Shown: one piece after another, positions 1 through 8,572 of the stretch | Numbering within the stretch: the stretch's first letter is position 1 | Layout of the letters: each line of letters opens with the position of its first letter | Virus record (IMG/VR): IMGVR_UViG_3300042325_000272 | Span: 1 to 21,918 of that record | Direction: 5' to 3' (one strand) | From: a virus | Length of the DNA: 21,918 nucleotides | Translations under genes and position numbers: made by a program | The notes under the pieces: model-generated | Databases searched by the model: none | Told to the model about the DNA's origin: nothing | What the model saw: only the letters and a program-made list of their open reading frames with translations

Positions 1-166
1 TAACCAAATTCTTAATTTTAATTAAATCAGCTTGGCTCTTATCAAATTCTTTTTTACCCGCTGAAAAAAAAGCATCTAACTCTTTTATATTAGCAAGTTT
101 CACCTCAATAGAATTTAATTCTACTAATTGATTATTGTACACGTCTTTTAAAATATTATCCCTCAT
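1..166 (-). CDS. Truncated hypothetical protein (N-terminal 55 residues)
   Basis: An ATG at 164-166 opens a frame that stays open for 55 codons to the left edge, so the C-terminus lies outside the window. The visible part starts MRDNILKDVYNNQLVELNSI and is rich in Lys, Asp, Asn and Leu with no Pro or Cys, which suggests an alpha-helical or coiled-coil protein. It follows the small Cys-rich gene after 36 nt and shares its strand. Its place next to the protease gene would suit a capsid-associated protein, but that is inference from position only. I do not recognise the family. Confidence 0.6.
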   Translation of the reverse strand, partial: MRDNILKDVYNNQLVELNSIEVKLANIKELDAFFSAGKKEFDKSQADLIKIKNLV

Positions 167-202
167 AACTATAAACTTTATTAATTTATTATTGTAACCT
201 TT

Positions 203-388
203 TCACCCTCTTTGAGTGGTCGTTGTTGTCCCTGAATTATTAATTACTATTGTAGATGTAGATTGACTTTCTAGTGAGCCAATACCTTGCGCTTGTAGTG
301 AACCATCGCAACACTTTTTAGAGTACGTTCCATCTGGACACGCGCAACCTCTTTTACCGCCCGTAGGACTTACTTTTACTGTTTTCAT
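203..388 (-). CDS. Small Cys-rich conserved phage protein
   Basis: A 61-residue protein with an N-terminal cluster of four Cys (C15, C17, C26, C27) in the context GCACPDGTYSKKCCDGSLQA, followed by AQGIG and a low-complexity Ser/Thr tail. I recall the CPDGTYSxKCCDGS...AQGIG signature in small proteins next to structural genes of Bacteroidetes phages, where the function is unknown. The CxC...CC spacing could bind a metal or form disulfides. It begins 1 nt after the stop of the jelly-roll protein gene, so the two are probably co-translated. The ATG at 386-388 is the only sensible start. A minor virion protein is possible but not shown. Confidence 0.7.
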   Translation of the reverse strand: MKTVKVSPTGGKRGCACPDGTYSKKCCDGSLQAQGIGSLESQSTSTIVINNSGTTTTTQRG

Positions 389-389
389 A

Positions 390-1004
390 TTAGTTTATTT
401 TATTCATTGTTAATATTACACTTGGAACGGCAGGATGTGGAATGATAGTATTAGCAGCTTCAAAAGTCAATATAATTGCATCGTCTTGAGTCCACATTAA
501 TTCCACATATTGCCCTGATGTCATATCTATAAAGAAATTCCATGCAGGCACTAAGTAATCAGAACTAGATTGAAAGGTTACGTGAGTAGCAGAGTTAGGA
601 ACGTCAACACCATTAACCCGTAGCCATATAATGACCTGCTTAGCCCCTCCTCCACTAGTACGTCTTAATTGCATGGAAAACTGTAAATTGTATATACCTG
701 CATAATCTACATTTATTCGAGAATTATTACTTACAGTTACACCATTTGAAAAGATTGTAGTTCCTAGTTTAACCGCTGCAATTGCTCCCGAAGTTACTGT
801 TTGAGTAGTTAAATCTAAAAATGAACCGTTCTTAGCAATAGAAGTTGAACTATCACTTGTCACTATTTCTTTAATCGTATTTTGTAAATGTACTTTTAGC
901 TTATCGTTATATACGTGTAAAGTTCCATTCTCTACTGAAATATTACTTTCAGATTCTAGTATATCAGTTCGTACGTTATAAGCCGTATTTAATATCGTAG
1001 CCAT
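390..1004 (-). CDS. Putative fibre or decoration protein with C-terminal jelly-roll domain
   Basis: A 204-residue protein. Residues 1 to about 60 are polar and may form an attachment region. Residues from about 65 to the end are beta-rich and match a C1q/TNF-like jelly-roll pattern seen in phage fibre and head-decoration proteins: a first strand (TTQTVTSG), an AGIYNLQFSMQL strand, IIWLRVNGVDVPNS, then GQYVELMW and a final strand ending PSVILTMNKI. Such domains usually trimerise and bind receptors or glycans. It lies one base downstream of the protease gene, so it could be a head fibre or decoration protein or a receptor-binding protein. The fold call rests on remembered sequence pattern only. 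Confidence 0.6.
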   Translation of the reverse strand: MATILNTAYNVRTDILESESNISVENGTLHVYNDKLKVHLQNTIKEIVTSDSSTSIAKNGSFLDLTTQTVTSGAIAAVKLGTTIFSNGVTVSNNSRINVDYAGIYNLQFSMQLRRTSGGGAKQVIIWLRVNGVDVPNSATHVTFQSSSDYLVPAWNFFIDMTSGQYVELMWTQDDAIILTFEAANTIIPHPAVPSVILTMNKIN

Positions 1005-1005
1005 A

Positions 1006-1593
1006 TTACAAAGTTTTTAGGAATTTCTTTAACGCTTCTAAGTCTTCATCTACTATTTCAACTTCTTTTAAAGCTTCTTTATTAGAAAAGAATTTACCCT
1101 CAATAGAATAACCGTTATAAGTTCCTAGCTTAATCTCATCCCACACTTTTTGATTATCAATTTTAGACATCAAACACCACTCGCCACCCTTAGCCCCTAA
1201 ATTGTAAATATTAGATTTATCGTTTTTAGCGTCTTCAACTATCCAACTTTCAATTATATTAACTCCATCGGTATTGTCTTCATGTTCCAAAGTGAACTCA
1301 TTACCTTTTTGGTTTTTCATGAATAGTTCTGCTGTAAGTTGTACCGTTTCTTTACTGAATTTTATATCGTATTCCGTTCCGTCTTCATCACGTCTTAATA
1401 TTTTCTTTTCAGGAACTAGAGCAAAACCTACAACAATCCTACGCTCTTCATCTACTACCTTTAACTGTATTTTTTCAGATGAAAGTTTAATAAAGTTTTC
1501 CTCAATTGCAGGTTTATCAACAAGTGAAATAGCAAACACACCATCCAACATCTCATCGTTAATAATCATTTCTATACATTGTCTTTTTTCCAT
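1006..1593 (-). CDS. XkdF-like putative prohead protease
   Basis: A 195-residue protein resembling the XkdF putative phage serine protease family. After an N-terminal segment (DGVFAISLVDKPAIEENF) comes the typical core RRIVVGFALVPEKKILRRD (about 51-69), then NEFTLEHED (98-106), whose H104 is a candidate catalytic His, ESWIVED (115-121) with S116 as candidate nucleophile, DKS (125-127), W151 and GYSIEG (161-166). Such proteases mature the prohead by cutting scaffold or capsid N-termini. It lies 11 nt downstream of the tape measure gene, an unusual place since the family normally sits between portal and capsid genes. The assignment of active-site residues is by position in the pattern and is not certain. 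Confidence 0.75.
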   Translation of the reverse strand: MEKRQCIEMIINDEMLDGVFAISLVDKPAIEENFIKLSSEKIQLKVVDEERRIVVGFALVPEKKILRRDEDGTEYDIKFSKETVQLTAELFMKNQKGNEFTLEHEDNTDGVNIIESWIVEDAKNDKSNIYNLGAKGGEWCLMSKIDNQKVWDEIKLGTYNGYSIEGKFFSNKEALKEVEIVDEDLEALKKFLKTL

Positions 1594-1604
1594 ATCTATA
1601 TAAT

Positions 1605-3770
1605 TTATAAAGTTGCATTTCGTAACCTATTGCGTTCTAACTCTTGGTAAGTTGTAACCTCACCACCTACCACGAAAGCCTGAATTGGTTTGCCTAGCAT
1701 ATCTAATTGATTTAAACCAGTTGCACCTACTAAGTTAAAATTAGGAGCACTTTGTGGGGCAGCAGGCGTAGAACCACCACCATTACCACCGCCTCCGCCT
1801 CCTCCTCCGCCAGCACCGCCAAATCCACCATATTGAGAACCTGCAATTTTAGCAATAGATACAGCACCTGAAGCCGCTGCAATTCCCGCTTCAACAAATT
1901 GCATTCCCGTAGCTAATTTTATTGGATTACCTCCTGCGGTTAATGCTCCCGTAACGGCTAAAGCTGTGTTAACAATTGCAGAACTTAAAGACAATGCTTT
2001 GTTTATTTGAAATTGTTTACGTGCGTCCTTGTCATTTTTAGCAGTGAATAATGTAGTCGCATCCTGAAGGACACTAAACGCCTGCACCGCCATTTCTAAC
2101 TTTTGCTTTTGGTTTGCTCTTGTTTTAGCTGCATCCTCTTTGTCTAATTCGGCAACGTCTTTAGCGTACTTTTGTTTAATAGCGAAAATTTCACCTTCAG
2201 TTAATTCAGTATTTAATAATGTAAAATCCCTTTCGACTAGTAATAAATCTTTTTTAAATTGTAGGTTTTTAGCGTCGTCACTTATAGCACCCTCTATAAA
2301 ACCTTTTTTACTTTTATATATATCTTCATCTACTTTTTGCGCGGCTTCTTTTATAGCTAAGTCATGGTCTTTTTGTAGCTGTATAGCGTCGGCATTATAC
2401 TTAGCCTTAATAGCTTCTTTTTGTCCTTCAGTTAATTTTAAATCAGCTAGCGCAAAATCTCTATTTTCTAGTAATAATCCTTTTTGTGCTTCAAAAGCTT
2501 TTTTACTTAATTTGTCATTAGAGGCAATCGTAGCTTCAAAGAATCCAACCTCGCTATTATGTATAGCAATCCTATTATCTTCTATTGCCTTAGCTGAATC
2601 TGCAAGGTGTTTTGCATCGTCTGCTTTTTTCTTATCGTTGTGAGCTTTATTAGCTTCTCTATTCTTTTTATTAGCTTCATCTTGCTTTGTTTGTGCTGCC
2701 TTTATACTTGCATTCTTAGCTTCAGCTTGAGACATTTCTACATTAATAAGTTCAGCAGCATATCTTTTACTTGCTTCATCTCTTGCCTTAAACGCAGCGT
2801 CTTGCTGTGCTTGAGTTCTTTTACTATTATCGTATGTTTTCTTTAAAAAATCTTTACTTGCTTCATACTCCCTTAATAAAATACCTAAATTATCTTGAGC
2901 TCCTTTTAATTTTATAGCGTTTAATTCTTTTTCACTTGCACCCGCATTCAAAGCGTTGATTAATTGTTTATCATTTGCAAACTTTGAAGCGGCTGCTAAC
3001 TTTTCATAAGCATTTTTTTGATTTTCTAAGGTTTTATTTGTAGCGGCTAGTGCATCATCTAATTTCTTTTGTGCTGCTTCACTATCTTCACTCCCTCCAA
3101 TAAATGACCCTAAATATTGAACTGCCATAACAAGCCCCGCAACTAATATCCCAATTCCCGTAGTTATTAATGCAGCTCTAAAAGCCTTCATAGCAACCGT
3201 TGCAATACCCGTGCTAGTAGATGTTCCTAACATTGCAGAACCTTGCAACTTAGTAGCTACTGTTTCCTCTATTACTGCGTTAGTAGTATCTTTAGCCGCT
3301 TTAAAACTACCCGTTTGTATAAAGTTGTATATACCTTGAAAAATAGAAGTAGATTTAATTACTGCTCCTAATTGCTTAAAACTGTCTATACTTTCCCCAA
3401 CAGATTGCAACCCCTGAGAAATAGCCATAGCACTTTGAACTTTCAATAACGCCGCTTCAACCTCTTGAGACTTAACACCTACTAAATTCATAGCACCCTC
3501 GTATGCAGCAAATCCACCCGCTACACCACTAATCGAAGCGGTTACAGATTTAAACTTTGCATCAGGATTGAACGCATCAGTTAAAGCCTTAGCATCTCCG
3601 ATTTTATCTTTAAGAATACCGGCAGCCTTTGCAGCATTGGAAGCCTCAACAGAAGCCGCTCCAAACTTTTCCGACATCTTAGCAACCTCCGCCTGCGCTT
3701 CTCGTAATTGAGACTTTAAACTACCTAAGTTTGTTTTTACTTCTAAGTCAATAACTTTACTTTCTGCCAT
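1605..3770 (-). CDS. Tail tape measure protein
   Basis: A 721-residue protein with the composition of a tape measure: long Ala/Lys/Glu-rich helices, a hydrophobic stretch at about 199-219 (LITTGIGILVAGLVMAVQYL), a helical central region, a second hydrophobic region at about 594-640 and a poly-Gly linker at about 649-667. The C-terminus (NQLDMLGKPIQAFVVGGEVTTYQELERN, positions about 684 onward) matches the end I recall for Bacteroidetes phage tape measures. An internal duplication is visible: residues 404-472 and 484-546 share the F-E-G/A-I...LLLxxRDFxLxxxxLTEGxxxAIKxKY pattern. At about 0.15 nm per residue a tail near 108 nm is predicted. Its start overlaps the 49-residue gene upstream by 14 nt. 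Confidence 0.9.
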   Translation of the reverse strand: MAESKVIDLEVKTNLGSLKSQLREAQAEVAKMSEKFGAASVEASNAAKAAGILKDKIGDAKALTDAFNPDAKFKSVTASISGVAGGFAAYEGAMNLVGVKSQEVEAALLKVQSAMAISQGLQSVGESIDSFKQLGAVIKSTSIFQGIYNFIQTGSFKAAKDTTNAVIEETVATKLQGSAMLGTSTSTGIATVAMKAFRAALITTGIGILVAGLVMAVQYLGSFIGGSEDSEAAQKKLDDALAATNKTLENQKNAYEKLAAASKFANDKQLINALNAGASEKELNAIKLKGAQDNLGILLREYEASKDFLKKTYDNSKRTQAQQDAAFKARDEASKRYAAELINVEMSQAEAKNASIKAAQTKQDEANKKNREANKAHNDKKKADDAKHLADSAKAIEDNRIAIHNSEVGFFEATIASNDKLSKKAFEAQKGLLLENRDFALADLKLTEGQKEAIKAKYNADAIQLQKDHDLAIKEAAQKVDEDIYKSKKGFIEGAISDDAKNLQFKKDLLLVERDFTLLNTELTEGEIFAIKQKYAKDVAELDKEDAAKTRANQKQKLEMAVQAFSVLQDATTLFTAKNDKDARKQFQINKALSLSSAIVNTALAVTGALTAGGNPIKLATGMQFVEAGIAAASGAVSIAKIAGSQYGGFGGAGGGGGGGGGNGGGSTPAAPQSAPNFNLVGATGLNQLDMLGKPIQAFVVGGEVTTYQELERNRLRNATL

Positions 3771-3906
3771 TTCTAATACGTTTCTTTTGTTTATACTTAT
3801 CGACTATTGTATTCTGTATCTTATACTTTCCTTTTGCAATATCAATCAATTCACTTTGTCCGTAAAATTCATCAATTGCTAGCAGTTCTATTATTTTTTG
3901 TATCAT
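3757..3906 (-). CDS. 49-residue basic protein between baseplate and tape measure genes
   Basis: Read from the ATG at 3904-3906 to the TAA at 3757-3759: MIQKIIELLAIDEFYGQSEL and so on, ending in a very basic tail (YKQKKRIRNGRK). It overlaps the upstream gene by ATGA and the tape measure gene by 14 nt, which fills a 132-nt gap that would otherwise be empty in a tightly packed operon. That coupling is the main evidence that it is translated. The charge and helical pattern would fit a small tail assembly factor, but I do not recognise the family and assign no function. Confidence 0.7.
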   Translation of the reverse strand: MIQKIIELLAIDEFYGQSELIDIAKGKYKIQNTIVDKYKQKKRIRNGRK

Positions 3907-6293
3907 TTCGTTTGTATTATAGGAATGGATATTGTTTCTGTTGTATCATCGTTGTAGGTATAAAGCAAGTCTATTGATATTAATATACTATCACCCAATT
4001 CAGACCTTAGATTAACGTGTGTTTCATCAATTAATTTACTACTATCCTCACCTATTAAACTAAAGTAGTTAGCAGTAACTGCAGGAATAGTAACGATTAC
4101 ATCAGTATCAGTGTAAATTGTAGATTCTGAAAACGTAACACCCGCAGTTGTTGACGTTAATACGCAGCTTTTAGTACCGCCCTTCATTAACACACCTATA
4201 TGAATATCCCCTCCCAAATAATCAGTTTTAAAAGGTTTACCCCCGCTCCATGTTTTACTTCTTACACTTCTAAAATCATTTAATAAAACTAAGTCAACTA
4301 TGCCCTTTGTAATATCACTTTTAATTTCGTTAATTATATAACGCTTATCTCGTATTATTAAACGGTCATTTAATTTTAGCTTAGTAATTAATGACAACGG
4401 AAATACACATTTTACTTTTGTTAACCTATTTTTGTTGTTGAATAAGTTTAATAAGTAAGGCTCGTAATATACTTTGTAAAGTGAGTTTTCGATAGGTGTT
4501 AATAGTAAACTAGAATTATCATTACCAAAATTCAAAGAATAATTAACTCCTGATAATTTCATATCTTGACCAAACGGCATATAAGTTGAAACAGTAGAGG
4601 TAGTAACCCCGTTGTTAAACTTAAAACTACAATTCTGCTTATCATACATATAAAGTAAAATAGGCTTAGGTATGTAAGGTTTGTAATCAGGCTCTTTTGT
4701 TAAGCAATATCCAACTTGTAAATCTGTACCCGTAAACTTCTGCATTATTAGATTTTCAAAAGGAACGGTAATAGCAAAGTCTGCACCGTCAAAAGTGGTA
4801 GCAGTTTTCACATCTCCATACTTCAAAGAGTTTAGCTCAAAGTATTTTTTATTTAAGAAGCTTTCAGAATCCGCGTGAGTGAACGATATAGTTTTAAACA
4901 ACTTAATACGTTCTATAATTATGCTTTCTGTAGTTGTGTAAGTTGTTATATCGTGAACCTTACCTTTGTTATACCAATCCTCCAAAGGCTCTATTTGAAA
5001 GGTATCTAAAGCTAAAGCATAGCAAGTTAAATTAAATTCTTTTAACACACCGCTAAAGAAATCAGCAATAGTAATATCAGGCATTATGCTATTGATATCC
5101 GTATTAGCTGAAAGTGTTTGCGTAGAGCAATAAATATATTGTGCAGTAGTATAAGGAGTAATTATAGGCGACCCAGCGCCTGCACTATCGTCTTCGTAAA
5201 TTAAATCAGCTTGAAATTTTATATACGAATCAAAAGTAATAGCAGCATCAGCACGAATAAGTATATAAATATCACTATCTAAACTTGGGTTATTATCAAA
5301 AGACCATACCGAATACTCTACATCTGTACCCATACCACTACCCGTATGAACTAATACACCATCTACATAAACATCAAAATAATAGTTGGCTGATAAATTA
5401 GAAACGTTAAACATTTTAACTCTAACATCCCATGACCCCGTAGTATACCATCCAAAAACCATTAGATATTGAATGTTTATAATATTGGTAGTAAAATTAG
5501 GTGTTATATTAGTAAAAGCATAAGAAGTCCCAGCCGTTGCAATATCCATTATTTGCGACTGATTAAAACTATCATTCACATCTTTATTTTTGCAATATAA
5601 AAAGCAATTTGTAAACTTCTTATTATTTAAGAATATACCAGTAAAATGAACACCAAACATTGATTGAATAGCTTCAAATATTTTAATAACTTTTATTGCA
5701 GGAAATAGTTCGTTATATGCTATATGACCCGGAGTAGTATTTATATCCGTTGCCGTTGAATCTCCATAGCTCCATAATCTACTAGAACTTATTAAAGGGT
5801 AACGTATATCATAATCCGTAGCATCTAAGGAAATCCTATCCTTAACCTCGTCACCTGTAAACGGGCTTGTAAAATCTGAATAGTCTAAATCTTTTAATTT
5901 TAAGACGCCAAACATATCTTTTAAGCTCGTTAAATTACCATAGAATGTAATTGTATAGCTCGATACTTTACCGTTCACTACACTACTATCTTCTATTTGT
6001 ATTCGACCACTTCTAAACGGTGTTTGTTCTATTTCAATATAAGCGTTTCTTTTAACTCCATGCTGTAAAGTTGTATCTACATCACTATTGTAAAAGTGTT
6101 TAAATATAGCGTTATTTATTGGTGAAGCAGGAACGGTAAATGACTTTGTGAAATCTGTGAACGTTTTAGATATATCAGCAATATTCTGCACCGACATAGA
6201 TAAGTCAATAGCTTGCTCGTCAAATAATTCAATCTTACTGTAATCGTTACTATCAGGAACCCCCTCAATATATATTTGTACAAATCTTTTCAT
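3903..6293 (-). CDS. Large tail/baseplate protein of Bacteroidetes phage type
   Basis: A 796-residue protein. The N-terminal 200 residues match a family I know from Bacteroidetes phages: VQIYIEG, then YSKIELFDEQAIDLS (about 19-33), QNIADISKTFTDFTKSFTVP (about 36-55), PINNAIFKHFYNSDVD, a R-x-A-Y-I-E-I-E strand and the ITFYGNLTSLKDMFG segment. The rest is beta-rich with many aromatic and Asn/Thr residues. The gene sits between the 352-residue tail protein and the tape measure, upstream in transcription, and is joined to both neighbours by 4-nt ATGA overlaps. A distal tail or baseplate hub role is inferred from size and position. No peptidase or glycosidase motif is obvious. Confidence 0.7.
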   Translation of the reverse strand: MKRFVQIYIEGVPDSNDYSKIELFDEQAIDLSMSVQNIADISKTFTDFTKSFTVPASPINNAIFKHFYNSDVDTTLQHGVKRNAYIEIEQTPFRSGRIQIEDSSVVNGKVSSYTITFYGNLTSLKDMFGVLKLKDLDYSDFTSPFTGDEVKDRISLDATDYDIRYPLISSSRLWSYGDSTATDINTTPGHIAYNELFPAIKVIKIFEAIQSMFGVHFTGIFLNNKKFTNCFLYCKNKDVNDSFNQSQIMDIATAGTSYAFTNITPNFTTNIINIQYLMVFGWYTTGSWDVRVKMFNVSNLSANYYFDVYVDGVLVHTGSGMGTDVEYSVWSFDNNPSLDSDIYILIRADAAITFDSYIKFQADLIYEDDSAGAGSPIITPYTTAQYIYCSTQTLSANTDINSIMPDITIADFFSGVLKEFNLTCYALALDTFQIEPLEDWYNKGKVHDITTYTTTESIIIERIKLFKTISFTHADSESFLNKKYFELNSLKYGDVKTATTFDGADFAITVPFENLIMQKFTGTDLQVGYCLTKEPDYKPYIPKPILLYMYDKQNCSFKFNNGVTTSTVSTYMPFGQDMKLSGVNYSLNFGNDNSSLLLTPIENSLYKVYYEPYLLNLFNNKNRLTKVKCVFPLSLITKLKLNDRLIIRDKRYIINEIKSDITKGIVDLVLLNDFRSVRSKTWSGGKPFKTDYLGGDIHIGVLMKGGTKSCVLTSTTAGVTFSESTIYTDTDVIVTIPAVTANYFSLIGEDSSKLIDETHVNLRSELGDSILISIDLLYTYNDDTTETISIPIIQTK

Positions 6294-7348
6294 ATAATAG
6301 ACATGATAGTATCAAATGAATAATCGAACTCTAAAGAATAATTAATATTTTTTGTATTTATAGACTTGAATAATTCAGTTTGTTTAGTCTTAATAGTTAC
6401 GGGCAAATCATTAAGTATTATTTTTTCGCTTAACATAATCTCTTTGATAGTTTCTTTAAATGATTCAGCAACCCACCCAGTATTGCATTTAATTGAATCC
6501 CTACCGTTAGCATTAAAAGTTTTCTTTTGTCCTTCAAATGGTTTAAAAGATACGATTGACGCGTTCATGATATTAAACTCCTGATTAGTCATATTAAAAC
6601 TATCATTTGAAGCCTTGAATAAAAATTCCCGTTGCCACGCTCCGTATTTATTTACAAAGTCAATTGGTAACGCTTGATATTTACACTCTTCTCTAGGCAT
6701 AAAAGTATATGTTCTTAACACGGCATCAGCACTTGTTTTTATCTCTAACTTATTACCATGCGCCCAATATGTAGGGTAAACTCTAAAAGACGTTTTCATC
6801 CCACTTGAAACAAATGTAGCCGTATTAACTGCACCATTAACTAAATCAGTATAAACCGCTTTTTGTCCTGCAGTAACCTCTAAGGTTAAATCCCCTGCCT
6901 TAGTATTAATATAGGTTAAATCACTATCGTAATGGTAATAATAAGTGCCTTCGTCTAACAAATACTGCCCTCTATCGTAGTTATACCCATCTGAATATTC
7001 TGCATATCCATCAAAAGCATAGTAAGTTGTAGTATCTAAATAAGTTCCCGTATTTTTGTACCGTTTAATAGTTACATTACAGTAAGCAGTTGACCCTAAA
7101 GCAGTACCTGTACTATTGTAGTTTATAGGTCTTAAATTAAAGTTTATGTATTCACGAATATAAGGTGAAACATCGTAGTAAGTTGCGGGTGCAGAAACAC
7201 TAGGAATAGCCTTGCTTAGTGTGTAAGTTGGTGAAGTGGGTGCAGAGCCCGTACCGTTCCATAAAAATATATCAATCTTACTACTTGTTTGCCCCGTTTC
7301 ATTAATTGTAATTATGTAAGGGCTTCGTGCAAATATTCTATTACTCAT
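6290..7348 (-). CDS. Conserved tail structural protein
   Basis: A 352-residue beta-rich, Tyr/Thr-rich protein. The N-terminus (NRIFARSPYIITINETGQTS) with YYDVSPYIREYI at about 57-68 recalls a conserved structural protein of Bacteroidetes phages that always precedes the large baseplate-type protein. Further matches to that family are EECKYQALPIDFVNKYGAWQ (about 220-239) and the C-terminal part with SEKIILNDLPVTIKTKQTEL and NYSLEFDYSFD. It overlaps the genes on both sides by 4 nt. The role is probably in the tail tube tip or distal tail, inferred from order only. Confidence 0.65.
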   Translation of the reverse strand: MSNRIFARSPYIITINETGQTSSKIDIFLWNGTGSAPTSPTYTLSKAIPSVSAPATYYDVSPYIREYINFNLRPINYNSTGTALGSTAYCNVTIKRYKNTGTYLDTTTYYAFDGYAEYSDGYNYDRGQYLLDEGTYYYHYDSDLTYINTKAGDLTLEVTAGQKAVYTDLVNGAVNTATFVSSGMKTSFRVYPTYWAHGNKLEIKTSADAVLRTYTFMPREECKYQALPIDFVNKYGAWQREFLFKASNDSFNMTNQEFNIMNASIVSFKPFEGQKKTFNANGRDSIKCNTGWVAESFKETIKEIMLSEKIILNDLPVTIKTKQTELFKSINTKNINYSLEFDYSFDTIMSII

Positions 7349-7860
7349 ATCTTAGGTTGTTGTATTGTCATATCAAATAATTCTAAAGCATCTAATCCAA
7401 ACTTATCTACTAATTCAGATGGTAATCTTTTATAAGCAGCTTCAAAAGGTTTAGTAAAAAATAAACTCGGTTTAATACCGTTCTTAAATATAGACCTAGC
7501 AATAGCGAATTTTAAACCTTGCCTAGAAACAAATTTACCATTCTTACCACGTGGTGCAATACCTCTTCTTACAATCCACTTATCTAAACTCCTTGTCGGA
7601 GGCATCTTAGTTGTATAGTTGTACGGTGTATCATATTTCTTTTCTATACCGCTTACCCCTTTATCTTGAAAGTGTCCATAGTCTTCCATAAAGAAGTCCA
7701 TACTAAATGAATTAGGCATAGCCTTAGCTTCACCCCTCAAAGAATTATATAACTTCTTACTGCTATTCTTTTTTAATTTAATTAAGTTCTTACAGCTTTC
7801 ACTAATTACATAAGCTTTAAACTTATCTAACTGTTTTTGAACTTCGGATTTATCTAACAT
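7345..7860 (-). CDS. Putative tail completion / head-tail joining protein (HK97 gp10-like position)
   Basis: A 171-residue basic protein. The central part, FMEDYGHFQDKGVSGIEKKY (about 56-75), then MPPTRSLDKWIVRRGIAPR (about 86-104), GKFVSRQGLKFAIARSIFKN and FFTKPFEAAYKRL, has the shape of phage proteins that occupy the HK97 gp10 slot: a Y/H-x-x-F-x-D-x-G-V-x-G motif, a Pro-flanked Trp helix, then a Phe-Phe segment. These proteins usually sit at the head-tail interface or in the tail terminator complex. It overlaps the upstream gene by 7 nt and the downstream gene by 4 nt. The exact role is inferred. Confidence 0.6.
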   Translation of the reverse strand: MLDKSEVQKQLDKFKAYVISESCKNLIKLKKNSSKKLYNSLRGEAKAMPNSFSMDFFMEDYGHFQDKGVSGIEKKYDTPYNYTTKMPPTRSLDKWIVRRGIAPRGKNGKFVSRQGLKFAIARSIFKNGIKPSLFFTKPFEAAYKRLPSELVDKFGLDALELFDMTIQQPKI

Positions 7861-8309
7861 GAACTCATTTCGTTAGGAATTAATACATCAAATGTCATAG
7901 TCCAACCTGCTAGTAAGTTTTCAAATCTATCAGTAAAAGGCTCACAACTTGGCTCGCCCTCTAATTGGTAATTATCCTTAAAGGTTTCTCCATTAGTTAA
8001 CTGTGCAACTATTCTGGATAACATTATAAGTTGTGTATTTAAAACGTCTTGCCTATTGTTATTATCTTTGAACATATCCGTAGGCTCACTCTTTGAAATG
8101 TCTACAATATCCATAGCAACTATGCTAATGTTAGCTTTTAAAACATTTGGTAATATAGAAACGTTATTAACTATTATATGGCTTAAAGGAAATATAGTTT
8201 GCTTAGATAAATCCACATCGTATAAATCCCCTTCAGTAACCTGATTTACAAAAGGTGAATCTATTAGTAATTGTTTTAAAGTATCGATTAAAGTATAATA
8301 TCCGCTCAT
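7854..8309 (-). CDS. Putative tail terminator / minor tail protein
   Basis: A 151-residue protein with a long N-terminal helix (YYTLIDTLKQLLIDSPFVNQ), a FPLSHIIVNN strand (about 41-50), an ISIVAMDIVDISKSEP segment (about 61-76) and a C-terminal GWTMTFDVLIPNEMSSC. The combination of FPLsHi.vn, MDIVD and a closing GWxxxFDV...PNxMSxC is one I recall from Bacteroidetes phage structural operons, without an experimental function. Its ATG overlaps the TGA of the frameshift reading frame upstream (ATGA), which also supports translation of that frame. Tail terminator is the most plausible role by gene order. Confidence 0.55.
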   Translation of the reverse strand: MSGYYTLIDTLKQLLIDSPFVNQVTEGDLYDVDLSKQTIFPLSHIIVNNVSILPNVLKANISIVAMDIVDISKSEPTDMFKDNNNRQDVLNTQLIMLSRIVAQLTNGETFKDNYQLEGEPSCEPFTDRFENLLAGWTMTFDVLIPNEMSSC

Positions 8310-8572
8310 CTATTTTGTCTTTTTATTTGTGCCACCTCAACGGCTAATTTTTGTTTTTCAAATGTTAAATACGTTAAGCATTGGTGAAGTGAAAGTGCGG
8401 TAACTGCATCGAATCGCTCCAAGTTTCCCTTAGCGATTGCATAAATTGATTGATACCATCCCCATCGTTTGCTAAATTGAGTTGACTCGCTAAAATCGTT
8501 TTCATCTGATTGCTCATCTTCTTCTCCAAAAAGTGTGGGATAGCCTTTATTAATTCGTTTCCTAAAGTCCAA
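8306..8572 (-). CDS. Tail assembly chaperone frameshift extension (-1 frame)
   Basis: An 88-codon frame that overlaps the 3' third of the upstream chaperone gene by 199 nt in the -1 frame. It has no ATG anywhere; the only possible initiator is TTG at 8570-8572, inside the T9 run. In-frame TAG at 8582-8584 closes it upstream, so ribosomes can only enter by frameshifting at or after that point. The product from RKRINKGYP onward is acidic and then contains WGWYQSIYAIAKGNLERFDA and LTYLTFEKQKLAVEV, a compact helical domain typical of the T part of G/GT chaperone pairs. Its TGA overlaps the next ATG. I read it as the extension of a G-T fusion protein that recruits tail tube subunits to the tape measure. 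Confidence 0.7.
   Translation of the reverse strand: MDFRKRINKGYPTLFGEEDEQSDENDFSESTQFSKRWGWYQSIYAIAKGNLERFDAVTALSLHQCLTYLTFEKQKLAVEVAQIKRQNR

Noticed and set aside
2140-2846. Plus-strand open frames inside the tape measure region
   Set aside because: They are Ser/Leu/Phe-rich mirror frames of a clearly real minus-strand gene, with no spacing or motif of their own.
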